From contig QJZC01000038.1 of assembly GCA_003247575.1 (NCBI GenBank), positions 1-64,000 on the forward strand: a stretch of DNA of 64,000 nt. The letters are read 5' to 3'. Under the pieces are notes generated by a model. That model made no database searches and was not told the origin of the DNA. It was given only the letters and a program-made list of their open reading frames with translations. The position numbers and the translations under genes were made by a program. This document shows, one piece after another, positions 24,715 through 34,171 of this stretch. The DNA comes from Pseudomonadota bacterium (GTDB lineage: Bacteria; Myxococcota_A; UBA9160; SZUA-336). Positions within the stretch are counted from its first letter, which is position 1; every line of letters begins with the position of its first letter.

Positions 24715-25701
24715 TCACTCGACCAGCGGCCGGCCCGGACGCACCTCGATACCCACATCGGGGAACAGTCCGGCGAGACGGCTCCGGATCGCTTCCGCAT
24801 CTCGCTCCGGCGTGATGATCTCGATGCCGAAGCTCGCGGGATCGATGCGCCCCTTCGTCTCGCTCGCGCGCAGGTTGAAGTAGCCGCCGATCACACCCGC
24901 CGAATCACGATCGGGGGTGCGGTACTCGGCTCGCACAGCAACGCGCGCTCCACCGTTTCCGCGCCAGCGATAGCGCCGGAAACGCGTGGTGAACTGCTTC
25001 ACCTCAGGACTGCTGACCAGGTACCGGTGATGCGCAAAGAGCTGATCCGCCAGCCGTTCGTAGGCTGCATCGAGCTCCCGGTTGTTCGTCTTGTTTCGCA
25101 GCAACGGTCCTACGCGCTCGAAGAACTCTGCACGTGCAGCCGCGTCTTCCTCACTCGCAGGAGCGGATACAGGTGGCTGGGCCTCCTCGAGACGCTCGGT
25201 CAGCACGACCTCGACCGACGGCCAGTTGCTCCGCTCTCCGAGGTAGAAGGCGGGCAGGCCGAGCTGACCGACCTTCTCCACGACCTCATCCGAGCGCTCC
25301 CAGAAGGATCCGCGTAGCTCCACATGGTACTGGAAGCGTTGCCCGGAAGTTCCCTCTGCGCGAATGGCACGCGCGATCGCGGGGAATCGGGCCAGATCCT
25401 CCTCGAAGACGGCATATGAGCGCTCACGCTCCGTGCCCGCAAAGACGTGGATCAGCCAGCGGGGAAAGCCTCGAGTCGAGGGCGGCAGCTCTCGCAGCTC
25501 GGATGAGAGCGACTCCAGGAACTCACGCTCATCGAGCGCGAGCACCGAGCTCGGCGCCACTGGCCCCGCACGCTCGACCACGACGAACGACGCCGGCTCG
25601 GCGGCCAGCGCATACGTGGACGCCCACGCAACCAAGAGGCAAGCCATCCCTGCGCTACAGAGCCAACGCACCCAGTCCCGCTTTTGAAGTACACCTTGCA
25701 T
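24715..25701 (-). CDS. Secreted protein of unknown function
   Basis: About 328 residues. The N-terminal signal peptide has a basic start (QKRDWVRW) and a hydrophobic core ending at STYALAAEP. The mature part is a mix of alpha and beta with an acidic central helix (SEEDAAARAEFFERVGPLL) and a C-terminal region VIGGYFNLRASETKGRI and FGIEIITPERDAEAIRSR. I do not recognise a family. The start at 25701 gives the shortest sensible signal peptide; 25740 is also open. The gene is convergent with frdD, and its start lies about 130 nt from the divergent PilZ gene. A periplasmic or surface location is inferred from the signal only. Confidence 0.6.
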   Translation of the reverse strand: MQGVLQKRDWVRWLCSAGMACLLVAWASTYALAAEPASFVVVERAGPVAPSSVLALDEREFLESLSSELRELPPSTRGFPRWLIHVFAGTERERSYAVFEEDLARFPAIARAIRAEGTSGQRFQYHVELRGSFWERSDEVVEKVGQLGLPAFYLGERSNWPSVEVVLTERLEEAQPPVSAPASEEDAAARAEFFERVGPLLRNKTNNRELDAAYERLADQLFAHHRYLVSSPEVKQFTTRFRRYRWRGNGGARVAVRAEYRTPDRDSAGVIGGYFNLRASETKGRIDPASFGIEIITPERDAEAIRSRLAGLFPDVGIEVRPGRPLVE

Positions 25702-25829
25702 AGAGAGAGTATACGTCGAACCCGAAGACCGTGGATCCATTGTCTACGCGACAAGCAACTCGCGCGTCGCTCACTCGCCAGCGACTCGTCGGCCTGTGGA
25801 AATTCCATCGCAGAACCGATGCATGCTGC

Positions 25830-26165
25830 ATGGCTGGCACACCCACGTGTAGACGCAAACTCCGTAGACGGCGCACACGCGTGCCCGTACGTTTTCAGAC
25901 CAGCTCGGCCAATGGCCGCGGACGCATCAGCAACATCTCCAGGCTCGGCCTCTTCGTCCTGGCCGACGATCTCCCGCAGCCGAGGGAGCCGATCCAGGTC
26001 TGGCTCGAGCTGGCAGAAGATCGGTGCATCGAGGTCTCCGGGTCGGTCCGCTGGACGACCGACCAGCTTCCACCGAAGCAGCAGACGGTACGCGGCTTCG
26101 GAGTCGAGCTGGTCGAGCCGAGCCCGGAGTTTCTCGCTGCCTTCGAGGAGCTGATGCTGAGCTAG
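25830..26165 (+). CDS. Single-domain PilZ protein
   Basis: 111 residues, the usual size of a stand-alone PilZ domain. The c-di-GMP motifs are complete: RRTRVPVRF supplies the RxxxR-type arginines and NISRLG is the (D/N)xSxxG motif. A later strand has SGSVRWTTDQ and GFGVELVEPSPEF. Such proteins bind cyclic di-GMP and act through protein contacts, often on motility or surface structures. ATG at 25830 fits the domain size; the frame opens at 25731. It is the second PilZ protein in the window; the other is at 3945. No target gene is adjacent. Confidence 0.82.
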   Translation: MAGTPTCRRKLRRRRTRVPVRFQTSSANGRGRISNISRLGLFVLADDLPQPREPIQVWLELAEDRCIEVSGSVRWTTDQLPPKQQTVRGFGVELVEPSPEFLAAFEELMLS

Positions 26166-26248
26166 CGATCCAGGTCTACCCTGCGCCTACCTGGAAAGCC
26201 CTGCAGCGAGGCCCACGCCCACCTGAAAGGCACGCGCGCTCGGCGGTG

Positions 26249-28756
26249 TCAGTGGGTACGCCCGCAAGCCTCGCAACGCCCATCCCCCCGGCTTCGGTCG
26301 AGGATCTCCTCGACGAAGTCCACAGGATGAAGCCGCACGATCGCCCCGGTCGGACACGAAGAGACACACGCGACTGTGCGGTCACCTTCCTGCACTCCTG
26401 GTACCTCGCGACACAGATCGCACTTTACGGCGAGCTCGTGTCCATCGCCCGACTCGCGTGCCTGGGTCTCGTGCCGCCAACCAAAGAGCATACTGAACAA
26501 GAAGCTTCGATTCCGAGGCTGCCCGACGGACTTCATCTTGATGACTCCGTAGGGGCAGTACCCTGCGCAGTTTCCACACCCGATACAGGTGTCGAGAATG
26601 TACACCTCGCCGTTCGTATGACGCATGAGTGCGTTGGGCGGGCAGTCCGTCATGCAGAACGGATTCTCACAGTGCTGGCACGCGGTCGGAAGATGCACGC
26701 CCGCGTAGCGAGGTCCCGCCTCCCGATCCAGACGAGAGAGTCCCGCATGGGTTTCCGAGCACGCCTTCTCACAATTGTCGCAACGAATACAGAGCGCTTC
26801 GTCGATCACCAACAGGTCGGTGGCTTCCTTTCCCCCGCGTTCGATCAGGAAGTTGACCATCTCGGCAGAACCCGGATTCGCCAACACGCGCTCGTCACGC
26901 ACGAGGCGTTCGCGCGCCTGACGCTCGAAGCCCGTTCGAAGCTCCGGATGCCGCTTCGTCAGCTCCGCCAATGTCGCGGGTGGAATTCGGATGGTCTCCG
27001 AGAGCACCTTCGCGGTCATCGTCGCACTGCGTTGCAGAGAGGACCGCACGAGCGAGATCTCTCCGAAATACTCGCCCGCACGAACGTGATTGATCACCGT
27101 GACCCGTCCGTCGCGCTGCCGTGTCACGACCAGGGAGCCGCGTCGCAGGATGTGCAGCCCATCCGACTCATCGCCCTCCTCGAACAAGGTCTGTCCCGCT
27201 TGGTAGGTCTCGACCTTGGACGCTTCCGCCAGCGCCGCGACCTCGGACTTCGGCAGCGAGCGGAACAGCGCCTCGAGTCGACGCACCACCGCAGCCCGGT
27301 CGATCGCTGCCGCGAGGTCGGGAAGAGACTTGATCAACCGATACATCGCCCCACGCGACGTCTCGATCAAGGTCGAATCCACCGAGGCGACCACTGTCGC
27401 CGTCCTCCGGCGTCCCGACAACAGCCCGATCTCGCCGAAGAACTCCCCAGGGGCGAGTTGGATGAACTCGTCACCGCCGCTCGAGGCGGCTTCCTCGTCG
27501 TCCTCGGGGCGCGAGACCTCGATCGCTACGCCACCGTCGAGGATGGTCCAGAACGTGTTGCTGAAGTCTCCGTGCTCGTAGACGATGTCGCCGGCCTTGA
27601 CCTGATGCACCTCGGACTCGACCAGTAGCTCTTCCAGCTGCATGCGACTGAGCGAGCCGAAGATCGGGATCCTCTGACGCATGCGGTCGACGATCTCTTC
27701 GACCGTTCCTCCGACCTTCGCCAAGCTCTCGCGCAAGAGCGGCATCTCCGCACACGAGACGGTGTTGCCAAGGATGTGCTCCACGACCTCGTAGCCCTGA
27801 TTCATTGCATGCTTGATCAACGGACGCCCCGCGAGCGCGCCAACCAGATAGATCCCCGGTACGGTGGACTCGCAGATATCGGAAATTCGTGGCATCGCCT
27901 CACGATGCTCGGATTCGAACTCGACGCCGATCCCTTCGAGGAATCTACGCGGGGGCAGAGCACCAATGCGGGCAATCAGCATGTCGCACTCGACGAAGAA
28001 GTCGTTCGCGGGGTCCGCCGGCGGTGGAGGAAAGTTGAAGAACGGATCCTCGCGCGTATTCAGCCAGACTCCGCCGGGCTCGAAACGCTCGACCGTCGTA
28101 AACGTGTGTTCCTTGATCTCTCCCGACGCGATCGCGGCCTCGATCGCCCCTCGATTCGCAGCTTTCGCGAGCGGGAAACCCTCGAACATGTTGATCACGG
28201 TGACATCGTTGTCATGCCGCGCCAGAGCGAGCGCATCCTCGATGCCCGCGTCGCCCACCCCGACTACGATGACCTGCTCGTCGACATGATCGGCCGCATC
28301 GGTCAGATGAGACTTCACGAACGGGAGATCCTCGCCCTCTACTCCGAACTTGCGCGGATTGCCCGAGGTTCCGATTGCCAGGATCACGTGGGCAGCCTCG
28401 AGAACGCGGCCGTCTTTCAAGGTCAGGCGGAATTCCCCCCTCTTCCCTGTGACGGCCATGAGCTCGCAGCCCGGCGATCGCTCCATGTTCACGCCGGCGT
28501 CCGCGAGATCGCTCGCCCAGCGGTCCAGCACCACCTCGCGCGCGTCGGCTTCGAAATTCATCGCGAGATGTTCGTGCAGGGGTACCTGCGACGGCTCGGC
28601 CATCACATGCTTGCCCTTGCTGTACTTGTAGATCGTGTTCGCGATCTCCGCGCGCTCGAGCAGTACGTGCTTCACGCCCCGCGCCGCAGCCTGGACCGCG
28701 GCAGCCATACCCGCGGGACCAGCCCCTACGATGACGATGTCGAATTTCTCGCTCAC
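26249..28756 (-). CDS. Fusion: thioredoxin-reductase-like flavoprotein, two cyclic-nucleotide domains, polyferredoxin
   Basis: 835 residues. Residues 1-340 are an FAD/NAD(P) oxidoreductase: IVIVGAGPAGMAAAVQAAAR at 7-26, a second nucleotide site VIVVGVGDAGIEDALALAR and the terminal IYLVGALAGRPLIKHAMNQG. About 365-490 and 500-620 are two cyclic-nucleotide-binding domains with cassettes FGEIGLLSGRRRTATVV and FGEISLVRSSLQRSATM, both keeping the phosphate-binding Arg. From Cys656 on there are four cysteine groups (CIRCDNCEKAC, CQHCENPFC and TDCPPNA, CIGCGNCAGYCPYG, CDLC with SSCPTGA) for up to four [4Fe-4S] clusters, as in DmsB/HycB-type proteins. GTG at 28756 is the likely start. Inference: electron transfer from NAD(P)H to an unknown partner gated by cAMP or cGMP. 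No CxxC thioredoxin-type disulfide is evident in the flavoprotein part. Confidence 0.9.
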   Translation of the reverse strand: MSEKFDIVIVGAGPAGMAAAVQAAARGVKHVLLERAEIANTIYKYSKGKHVMAEPSQVPLHEHLAMNFEADAREVVLDRWASDLADAGVNMERSPGCELMAVTGKRGEFRLTLKDGRVLEAAHVILAIGTSGNPRKFGVEGEDLPFVKSHLTDAADHVDEQVIVVGVGDAGIEDALALARHDNDVTVINMFEGFPLAKAANRGAIEAAIASGEIKEHTFTTVERFEPGGVWLNTREDPFFNFPPPPADPANDFFVECDMLIARIGALPPRRFLEGIGVEFESEHREAMPRISDICESTVPGIYLVGALAGRPLIKHAMNQGYEVVEHILGNTVSCAEMPLLRESLAKVGGTVEEIVDRMRQRIPIFGSLSRMQLEELLVESEVHQVKAGDIVYEHGDFSNTFWTILDGGVAIEVSRPEDDEEAASSGGDEFIQLAPGEFFGEIGLLSGRRRTATVVASVDSTLIETSRGAMYRLIKSLPDLAAAIDRAAVVRRLEALFRSLPKSEVAALAEASKVETYQAGQTLFEEGDESDGLHILRRGSLVVTRQRDGRVTVINHVRAGEYFGEISLVRSSLQRSATMTAKVLSETIRIPPATLAELTKRHPELRTGFERQARERLVRDERVLANPGSAEMVNFLIERGGKEATDLLVIDEALCIRCDNCEKACSETHAGLSRLDREAGPRYAGVHLPTACQHCENPFCMTDCPPNALMRHTNGEVYILDTCIGCGNCAGYCPYGVIKMKSVGQPRNRSFLFSMLFGWRHETQARESGDGHELAVKCDLCREVPGVQEGDRTVACVSSCPTGAIVRLHPVDFVEEILDRSRGDGRCEACGRTH

Positions 28757-28966
28757 ACTCCGCCCCTCATTGCTTCCTCGGAGCCGCGAGCACAGCCGCC
28801 GCACACGGCCGATCCTGCGCGGATCGAGTCAGTCCATCACATAGTACATCTCAATCGTCCCTCAACCTCAACTGCGCAGCTCCAAGAAGAGCAAAACAAT
28901 ACGCAAATAAAAGAAAACTGCTTCATTTATGTAAACACGCAGATGCGTCGATCGGCGGACCGGCTC

Positions 28967-28986
28967 GGCGGAGTCAGGACTCCGCC
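28967..28986 (-). terminator. Stop-codon-overlapping hairpin
   Basis: GGCGGAGTC, AG, GACTCCGCC: a 9-bp inverted repeat with a 2-nt centre, effectively a 7-bp stem with a 6-nt loop. The TGA of the winged-helix regulator gene (28974-28976) lies inside it. Downstream on the minus strand the DNA is A/T-rich. Confidence 0.45.
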
Positions 28987-31900
28987 ATCAGCTCCCGAGC
29001 GCGTCGAGCCCACGGCGCAAGGTCGTCGCGTTCTGCGCGCCGCGCCACGTCCACGGCGATCTGTCGGACCTGCTGGCGAGCCCCCGCACCACCGCGTGCA
29101 GTGTATACATGGCACAGGTCGATGGACGTCCGCGCATAGACGAAGTCGCCGAGCTTGGCGTCCACGCGCCGGGCGTACTCGAGCGCGCGAAGTCCGGTAT
29201 CGATCCGCCCCAGCCGGTGCGAGATCACACCCAGCACACGCGAGACCGACCCGAGGCAGGCATCTGCGGAAAGCACGGCGATGCGCCGGCGGTACGGCCA
29301 GAGCAGCCGCCGCACGCGCTCGAGCTGTACCGGTGTCCCCACCGCGAGCAGCACCTCTGCCAGCGACACCATGAGCCAGAGCCAGATCTGATCGCGCGGG
29401 AAGTCCTCGAAGTCGTTGCGCGCGAGCTGTGCGACGAGTTCGCGCGCGCTCTCGTCCTGTCCCGCCTTCGAGTGTGCGTGCGCAAGTCCGACTCGGACCC
29501 CCAGAAACGCGGGAAAGCGCGCAGCCCACTCGCTCAGGATCGGGATCAGCTCGGGCAGCCGCTCTTGCTGCAGACGCAGGTGATAGAAAACCGCCATGAA
29601 GTGTTGTGCCCACTCTCCGCTGGTCGCGAAGTCGATGCGGCCATTCTGGATCGCACTCGCAAGGAATCGATCCACCTCGCTGTGCCGCCCGTCGAGCAGG
29701 TCGTAGAGGAGTCGCACCCTCAAGGGCCAGAGAAGGCGCAGCTCCTCGGCCAAGTGAATGACGCGCCGAGCTTCGATCTCCGCCTCGGACAGGCGCTCCT
29801 GCTCGAGCAAGAGGTCGTGTCGCACGAGCAGGCTGCGTAGCGCGATCTCGGGACGCGCCTGCGCAGGCAGAATCGAGAGGATCTCGTCTACGCGCGCATC
29901 CGCAGCCTCGAGATCGTCCGGATCGCGCGCAAGGGACAGACGCAACTCCAACACGGCTGCAACCGTACCCGGATCGTCCAGTGTGCGAGCCATTCGCTCC
30001 GCCTCGGCGCTCAGGCTCAGGCCGCGCTGACTGTACCCCGCCCAGTAGTACTCGAGCGCCAGCTGGATCATGAGCCGCACCCGTAGCTCGGGCGAGCCCG
30101 TGCCGAGGCATTGCAGCGATTCCTCCGCCAAGGAAACCCAGGCAGCATCCAGCCGGCCTAGTCCGCCGATACCGACGAACCCCAGGGCAGCGCGCGCCAG
30201 TAGATCGTATCGCCCTGCCTTTCGCGCCAGTCTCGCGGCCCGAAAACACCATTCGCGCATGCCCTGGTCTTCTCCGCGCGCGTGGCTCGCCTCGGAAATC
30301 AGCAGCAAGGCGTCGATCTGTGCATCCACGCTCGGCCACGGTGCCGCCAGCTCGAGCGCACGCTGGCCGAGCCGACTGGCCTCCTCGAAGGACAGGGCAC
30401 GCAGCGCGTCTTGCGCCGCCTCGAGCTGCGCCGCTCGGACCCGCTCCGGAGCCGCGAGCAGGCGCGCACACCAGTAGTGATGGGCAAGACGTGGAATGCG
30501 CGCTGCATCTCCGCTCGCAGCTTCCAACACCTCGGCGACGCGCAAGTGCAAGCGTGCGCACTGCTCGGAGGACAGACTGGCGTAGAGCGACTCGTGGATC
30601 AGCGGGTGCACGAAGCGGAAACCGTCGAGCTCCACCTCCACGAGCTCGACCACGTGAGCCTCCGAGGCCTCCTCGAGCTTCTGGAGCAGCGAATCCTCAG
30701 CCGGCGGGAGCACCTGACGAAGCAGACCGAGCGCGAACGCGCGACCGATCACACTCGCACAACGAAGCATCTGTATGCACGACTCCGACAGGCGATCGAC
30801 ATCCTGGCGTACCGCATCGAGGACGGTCTTGGGCGCCGGAAGCTGCTGCAGGAGCCTCGGCCATTCACTCGCATTTCCCCTCGACACGAGCGAACCGGCC
30901 AGGTGACGCAGGAAGAGCGGATTCCCGGCCGCACGCTCGAAGAGCGCCCTGGCCACGGCCTCCGGGACCTCGAGACCGGTATGTTCCAACAGAAAGGGAA
31001 CCGCGTCCCGAACGGTCAGCGGACCCAGCACGAGATCCGTCGCCGAGCTCGGTCCGATCGCGCGGCGCACCTCGGCGAGCAGAGTGTCGTCCGCGCTCCT
31101 CGGCTCGCGAAAGCTGCCCAGGACGAAGACCGCGGCATCTCCCAGGTGCTTCGCCGCAAACTCCAGCAACCGAAAGGATGGCGTATCCATCTGATGCAGG
31201 TCATCGAGCCAGAGCATCAGCGGACTCGACCGGGCCAGGGACCGCAGCAGCCGGATCAGCCCGTCGAACAGATGAAAGCGAGACTCCTCGGCGTCGTGGT
31301 AGAGCGTGCTCTCGGCCTCTCTGCTTCCCCCTACGTCCTCGGGCAAGAGCGCATGCAGGTCGGAGCGTACGGGCTCGATCAGCTGCGCGCGTGCGTCTGG
31401 GTCCAGCTCGTCGAGCAACACGCGCAACAGCTGGATCCACGGCCAGAACGGAGGCACCCCGCTGCTCGAGTCACATCGCGCCGCAGCCACGCGAGCTCCG
31501 TGCTCGCGCGCGCGGTCGCTCAGTGCAACACCGAGCCGAGACTTTCCGATGCCCGCTGGCCCCTCGAGCCAGAGGACACGCAGGCGCCCCCCGAGCGCCT
31601 GTTCCAGCCCAGCCTGCGCGAGCTCGAGCTCCCGAGTTCGCCCGACCAGCCCACCCGGAGCTCGCTCGGGAGTACGCCTCTGCGGCGCCGACGGAGGGCG
31701 ACCCATCTCAGAGATGGGGGCAACGAAGCGGTATCCACGCCCGCGCACGGTCTTCAGATAACGAGACTCACCCACGGTATCGCGCAGCGCGCGACGCAGC
31801 AGGCTGATAATCCGCGTCAGGGTCGACTCCCCGACGATCTGATCACTCCAGATCTCGTCGAGCAGAGCGTCCTTCGACACGACTCGATCCCGATGCTCGA

Positions 31901-32033
31901 TCAGATGGCACAGCACGTCGAACGCGCGCCGCTCCAACTCGATCGGCCCGTTCGCATCCCGCAGCGCGTAGCTCTGCAGATCGATGACGAACTCGCCGAA
32001 TCGTAGGAGCGAGGGTGACGCGTCCGTTTCCAA
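28974..32033 (-). CDS. Winged-helix / STAND ATPase / TPR transcriptional regulator
   Basis: 1019 residues. Residues 8-110 are an OmpR/CadC-type winged helix (LRFGEFVIDLQSYALRD, ELERRAFDVLCHLIEHRDRV, RYLKTVRGRGYRFVAPI). An AAA/STAND NTPase follows with Walker A EGPAGIGKSRL (Lys164) and a Walker B-like LMLWLDDLHQMD. The last 500 residues are TPR-like helices. Such proteins switch between ADP- and ATP-bound states and control transcription. The frame opens at 32129, but TTG at 32033 follows a perfect AGGAGG with 6-nt spacing and begins just before the winged helix. The gene is divergent from the TatT/TRAP group (231-nt spacer), so that group is a candidate target. Confidence 0.9.
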   Translation of the reverse strand: METDASPSLLRFGEFVIDLQSYALRDANGPIELERRAFDVLCHLIEHRDRVVSKDALLDEIWSDQIVGESTLTRIISLLRRALRDTVGESRYLKTVRGRGYRFVAPISEMGRPPSAPQRRTPERAPGGLVGRTRELELAQAGLEQALGGRLRVLWLEGPAGIGKSRLGVALSDRAREHGARVAAARCDSSSGVPPFWPWIQLLRVLLDELDPDARAQLIEPVRSDLHALLPEDVGGSREAESTLYHDAEESRFHLFDGLIRLLRSLARSSPLMLWLDDLHQMDTPSFRLLEFAAKHLGDAAVFVLGSFREPRSADDTLLAEVRRAIGPSSATDLVLGPLTVRDAVPFLLEHTGLEVPEAVARALFERAAGNPLFLRHLAGSLVSRGNASEWPRLLQQLPAPKTVLDAVRQDVDRLSESCIQMLRCASVIGRAFALGLLRQVLPPAEDSLLQKLEEASEAHVVELVEVELDGFRFVHPLIHESLYASLSSEQCARLHLRVAEVLEAASGDAARIPRLAHHYWCARLLAAPERVRAAQLEAAQDALRALSFEEASRLGQRALELAAPWPSVDAQIDALLLISEASHARGEDQGMREWCFRAARLARKAGRYDLLARAALGFVGIGGLGRLDAAWVSLAEESLQCLGTGSPELRVRLMIQLALEYYWAGYSQRGLSLSAEAERMARTLDDPGTVAAVLELRLSLARDPDDLEAADARVDEILSILPAQARPEIALRSLLVRHDLLLEQERLSEAEIEARRVIHLAEELRLLWPLRVRLLYDLLDGRHSEVDRFLASAIQNGRIDFATSGEWAQHFMAVFYHLRLQQERLPELIPILSEWAARFPAFLGVRVGLAHAHSKAGQDESARELVAQLARNDFEDFPRDQIWLWLMVSLAEVLLAVGTPVQLERVRRLLWPYRRRIAVLSADACLGSVSRVLGVISHRLGRIDTGLRALEYARRVDAKLGDFVYARTSIDLCHVYTARGGAGARQQVRQIAVDVARRAERDDLAPWARRARELMAES

Positions 32034-32264
32034 ACTCGACCTCCTGAACAGCGAGTCCTGAGCAGCCTGAAGCTCACCCTCGCAGCGGAATTTCACGGAG
32101 CGTACGTCGAGTGGCCGTACAAGCTGCAACAGGTCCGCTCACTGCAGACACTCTACGAGTCTCCGGGCGCTTGCGCGCATTCGCGCTCGTTGTGCGACGT
32201 ACGAAAACGCGATCACAGCTCCGCGTCAAGTCCGCTCGGGCGTTGGACGAATCACAAGTTCGCC

Positions 32265-33239
32265 ATGGCTACGTCGCAGGCCCACCATTCACGCGAGATC
32301 GCGCGCCTTCCCACATACATCTGCGCGCTCGTCATCGCAGCAGGCTTCGCAGCGCCGATCCACCTGCACGCAGAGCCTCACACGACTCCAGAGTTTCCAG
32401 CGGCCCTCGATCCCGACTGGGTGCAGGTTCCGGCCGGCTACTCCCCCTCGCAGGCGGAGCATCTAAAACAAGGCGTGTCCCTCGAGGCTCTCGGCCGCGA
32501 ACACGAGGCCGAGGCGCTGTACAGCGCTCTCGCCGAGCGCGCGCCGGAATTCTCGAATCCCTACTGGCGGGCCGCACGCGCTCTCTTCACCAACGCGGAG
32601 AAGCTGCCCGCAACGCAGCGCGCAGAACGCATCGCGCTCCTCGAGCGCAGCCAGCTCTGGGCAGAGCGCGGTCTGGAGCAGGACCCGGGCTGCGCGGAGT
32701 GCATGCTCTTCAAGGCCGCGGCCCTCGGGCGCCTGGCCACGATTCATGGCGTCGTCTGGGGCGCGAAGCACGTGAGCGAGATCGCTAGCCTGCTGGATCG
32801 CGGCATCGCGCTCGAGCCGATCGGGCGTGACGGGCCCAATAATTCGACACTCGCAAATCTGTACTTCGCACGCGCGACGGTCTATCGCACGGTTCCCGAG
32901 TGGTTCTTCCTGCGCTGGGTCGTCGGGATGCGCGGCAACATCGACCAATCCTTGCAGGATATCCGGCTGGCGCGTGCGCTACACCCCACCCGCCTCGACT
33001 ACCAGGTCGAACATGGCGTAATCCTGCTGTGCCGGAGCCAGCGCCGCGACCGTCCCGATGACGCCCGGCTCGGCCTCCAGATCCTGAAGCGGGCCTCCGA
33101 GCGAGAGCCCCAACTCGCCACGGACGTCAAGGATCTGCGCATGGTGGGAGTTCTACTGGAAGACACGGAACGTGCTTGTGAGTTCGCGCGCGACGGATTC
33201 ATGGACATCGAGGAGCACAAGGATGGGATCACTCGCTAG
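32265..33239 (+). CDS. Exported TPR-rich protein upstream of the TRAP genes
   Basis: About 324 residues. The N-terminal signal (YICALVIAAGFAAPIHLHAEP) predicts export. The mature protein has TPR-like helices (HLKQGVSLEALGREHEAEAL, SLLDRGIALEPIGRDGP) and a CxxC pair in PGCAECMLF. I do not recognise a named family. Its 3' end overlaps the TatT gene by 17 nt, so it is co-translated with a TRAP system whose TatT partner is also built of TPR units; a periplasmic accessory role in transport is inferred. ATG at 32265 gives a compact signal peptide, although the ribosome-binding site is weak. Confidence 0.62.
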   Translation: MATSQAHHSREIARLPTYICALVIAAGFAAPIHLHAEPHTTPEFPAALDPDWVQVPAGYSPSQAEHLKQGVSLEALGREHEAEALYSALAERAPEFSNPYWRAARALFTNAEKLPATQRAERIALLERSQLWAERGLEQDPGCAECMLFKAAALGRLATIHGVVWGAKHVSEIASLLDRGIALEPIGRDGPNNSTLANLYFARATVYRTVPEWFFLRWVVGMRGNIDQSLQDIRLARALHPTRLDYQVEHGVILLCRSQRRDRPDDARLGLQILKRASEREPQLATDVKDLRMVGVLLEDTERACEFARDGFMDIEEHKDGITR

Positions 33240-34116
33240 GGTACGGCAAGGTCGCTATGCGGCCTCTCGCTATGCTGCCCTGTCACTCGTGACCTTGCTG
33301 ACGACCGCCCCTGGGTGCGCGAGTCTCATGCGCTCTGCGACTTCGAGCCTCGCAGAGGATCTGAGTGCGGCGATCCTGGCGCACGATGATCCAGCGACGG
33401 TGCGCGATGGGGCGCCCGCCTTCTTGCTCTTGATCGACGGACTCATCCGCTCCGATCCCGAGAACCAAGCACTCGTCCAGGCGGGGGCCCGACTCTATGG
33501 CACCTACGCGAGCAGTTTCACCGACGACCCCGCGCGCGCCGTGCGCCTGGCGAAGCGGGCGCGCAGCTACGGAGAACGCAGCGTCTGTCTCCTCAACGGG
33601 GACCTGTGTGGCGCGCTCGGTTCCCCATTCGAGGACTTCGCCCGAGAACTCGCTCGCAGCCGGGAAGGCGACGTCGCGGCCCTGTACGCCCTCGGCACGA
33701 GCTGGGCGACGTGGATCTCGCTTCGCTCCGGCGACTGGAATGCAATCGCGGATCTACCCAAGGTCGAGGCGATCATGGAGCGCGTGGTTCAGATGAACGA
33801 GTCCTTCGACGACGGGGGTGCACACCTGTACCTGGGTGTCCTCAAGAATCAGCGCCCGAGCAGCCTCGGCGGAAAGCCAGAAGAAGGCCGCAAGCACTTC
33901 GAACGTGCACTCGACCTGTCCCGAGACCGCAATCTCATGGTCAAGGTCCTCCTCGCTCGCCATTATGCGCGGCTCGTGTTCGACCGCGAGCTGCATGATC
34001 GACTCTTGAAGGATGTCCTAGCAGCCGATGCAGAGGAGGAGGGGTTCACGCTCTCGAACACACTCGCGCAAGACCAAGCGCGCGGTCTGCTCGAGACGGC
34101 CGACGAGTACTTCTAG
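33223..34116 (+). CDS. tatT: TRAP transporter TatT component (TPR lipoprotein)
   Basis: 297 residues. The lipobox is TAPGCASL. The mature part is helical, with typical TatT segments: VRDGAPAFLLLIDGLIRSDP, LLQAGARLYGTYASSF-like LVQAGARLYGTYASS, GGAHLYLGVLKNQRPSSLGG and a final HYARLVFDRELHDRLL. TatT proteins form periplasmic trimers beside TRAP binding proteins, as known from Treponema. ATG at 33223 has GAGGAG with 7-nt spacing; the frame starts earlier at 33172. dctPQM follow in order. Confidence 0.85.
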   Translation: MGSLARVRQGRYAASRYAALSLVTLLTTAPGCASLMRSATSSLAEDLSAAILAHDDPATVRDGAPAFLLLIDGLIRSDPENQALVQAGARLYGTYASSFTDDPARAVRLAKRARSYGERSVCLLNGDLCGALGSPFEDFARELARSREGDVAALYALGTSWATWISLRSGDWNAIADLPKVEAIMERVVQMNESFDDGGAHLYLGVLKNQRPSSLGGKPEEGRKHFERALDLSRDRNLMVKVLLARHYARLVFDRELHDRLLKDVLAADAEEEGFTLSNTLAQDQARGLLETADEYF

Positions 34117-34171
34117 CCGCAGCTAGGACGAGAACCTGGTTCAGCGTCGTGCTGCGTTGCGGAGATCGTGC

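Noticed and set aside
26024..27628. A 534-residue plus-strand frame.
   Set aside because: It is antisense to the flavin/CNB/ferredoxin fusion gene, whose motifs in the minus frame are unmistakable.
27776..29374. A 532-residue plus-strand frame.
   Set aside because: Antisense to the same fusion gene and the end of the regulator gene; no start context or domain.
30320..31807. A 495-residue plus-strand frame.
   Set aside because: It lies wholly antisense to the winged-helix/ATPase regulator gene. Its composition is Arg/Ala/Pro rich with no motif; it is a typical GC-rich shadow.
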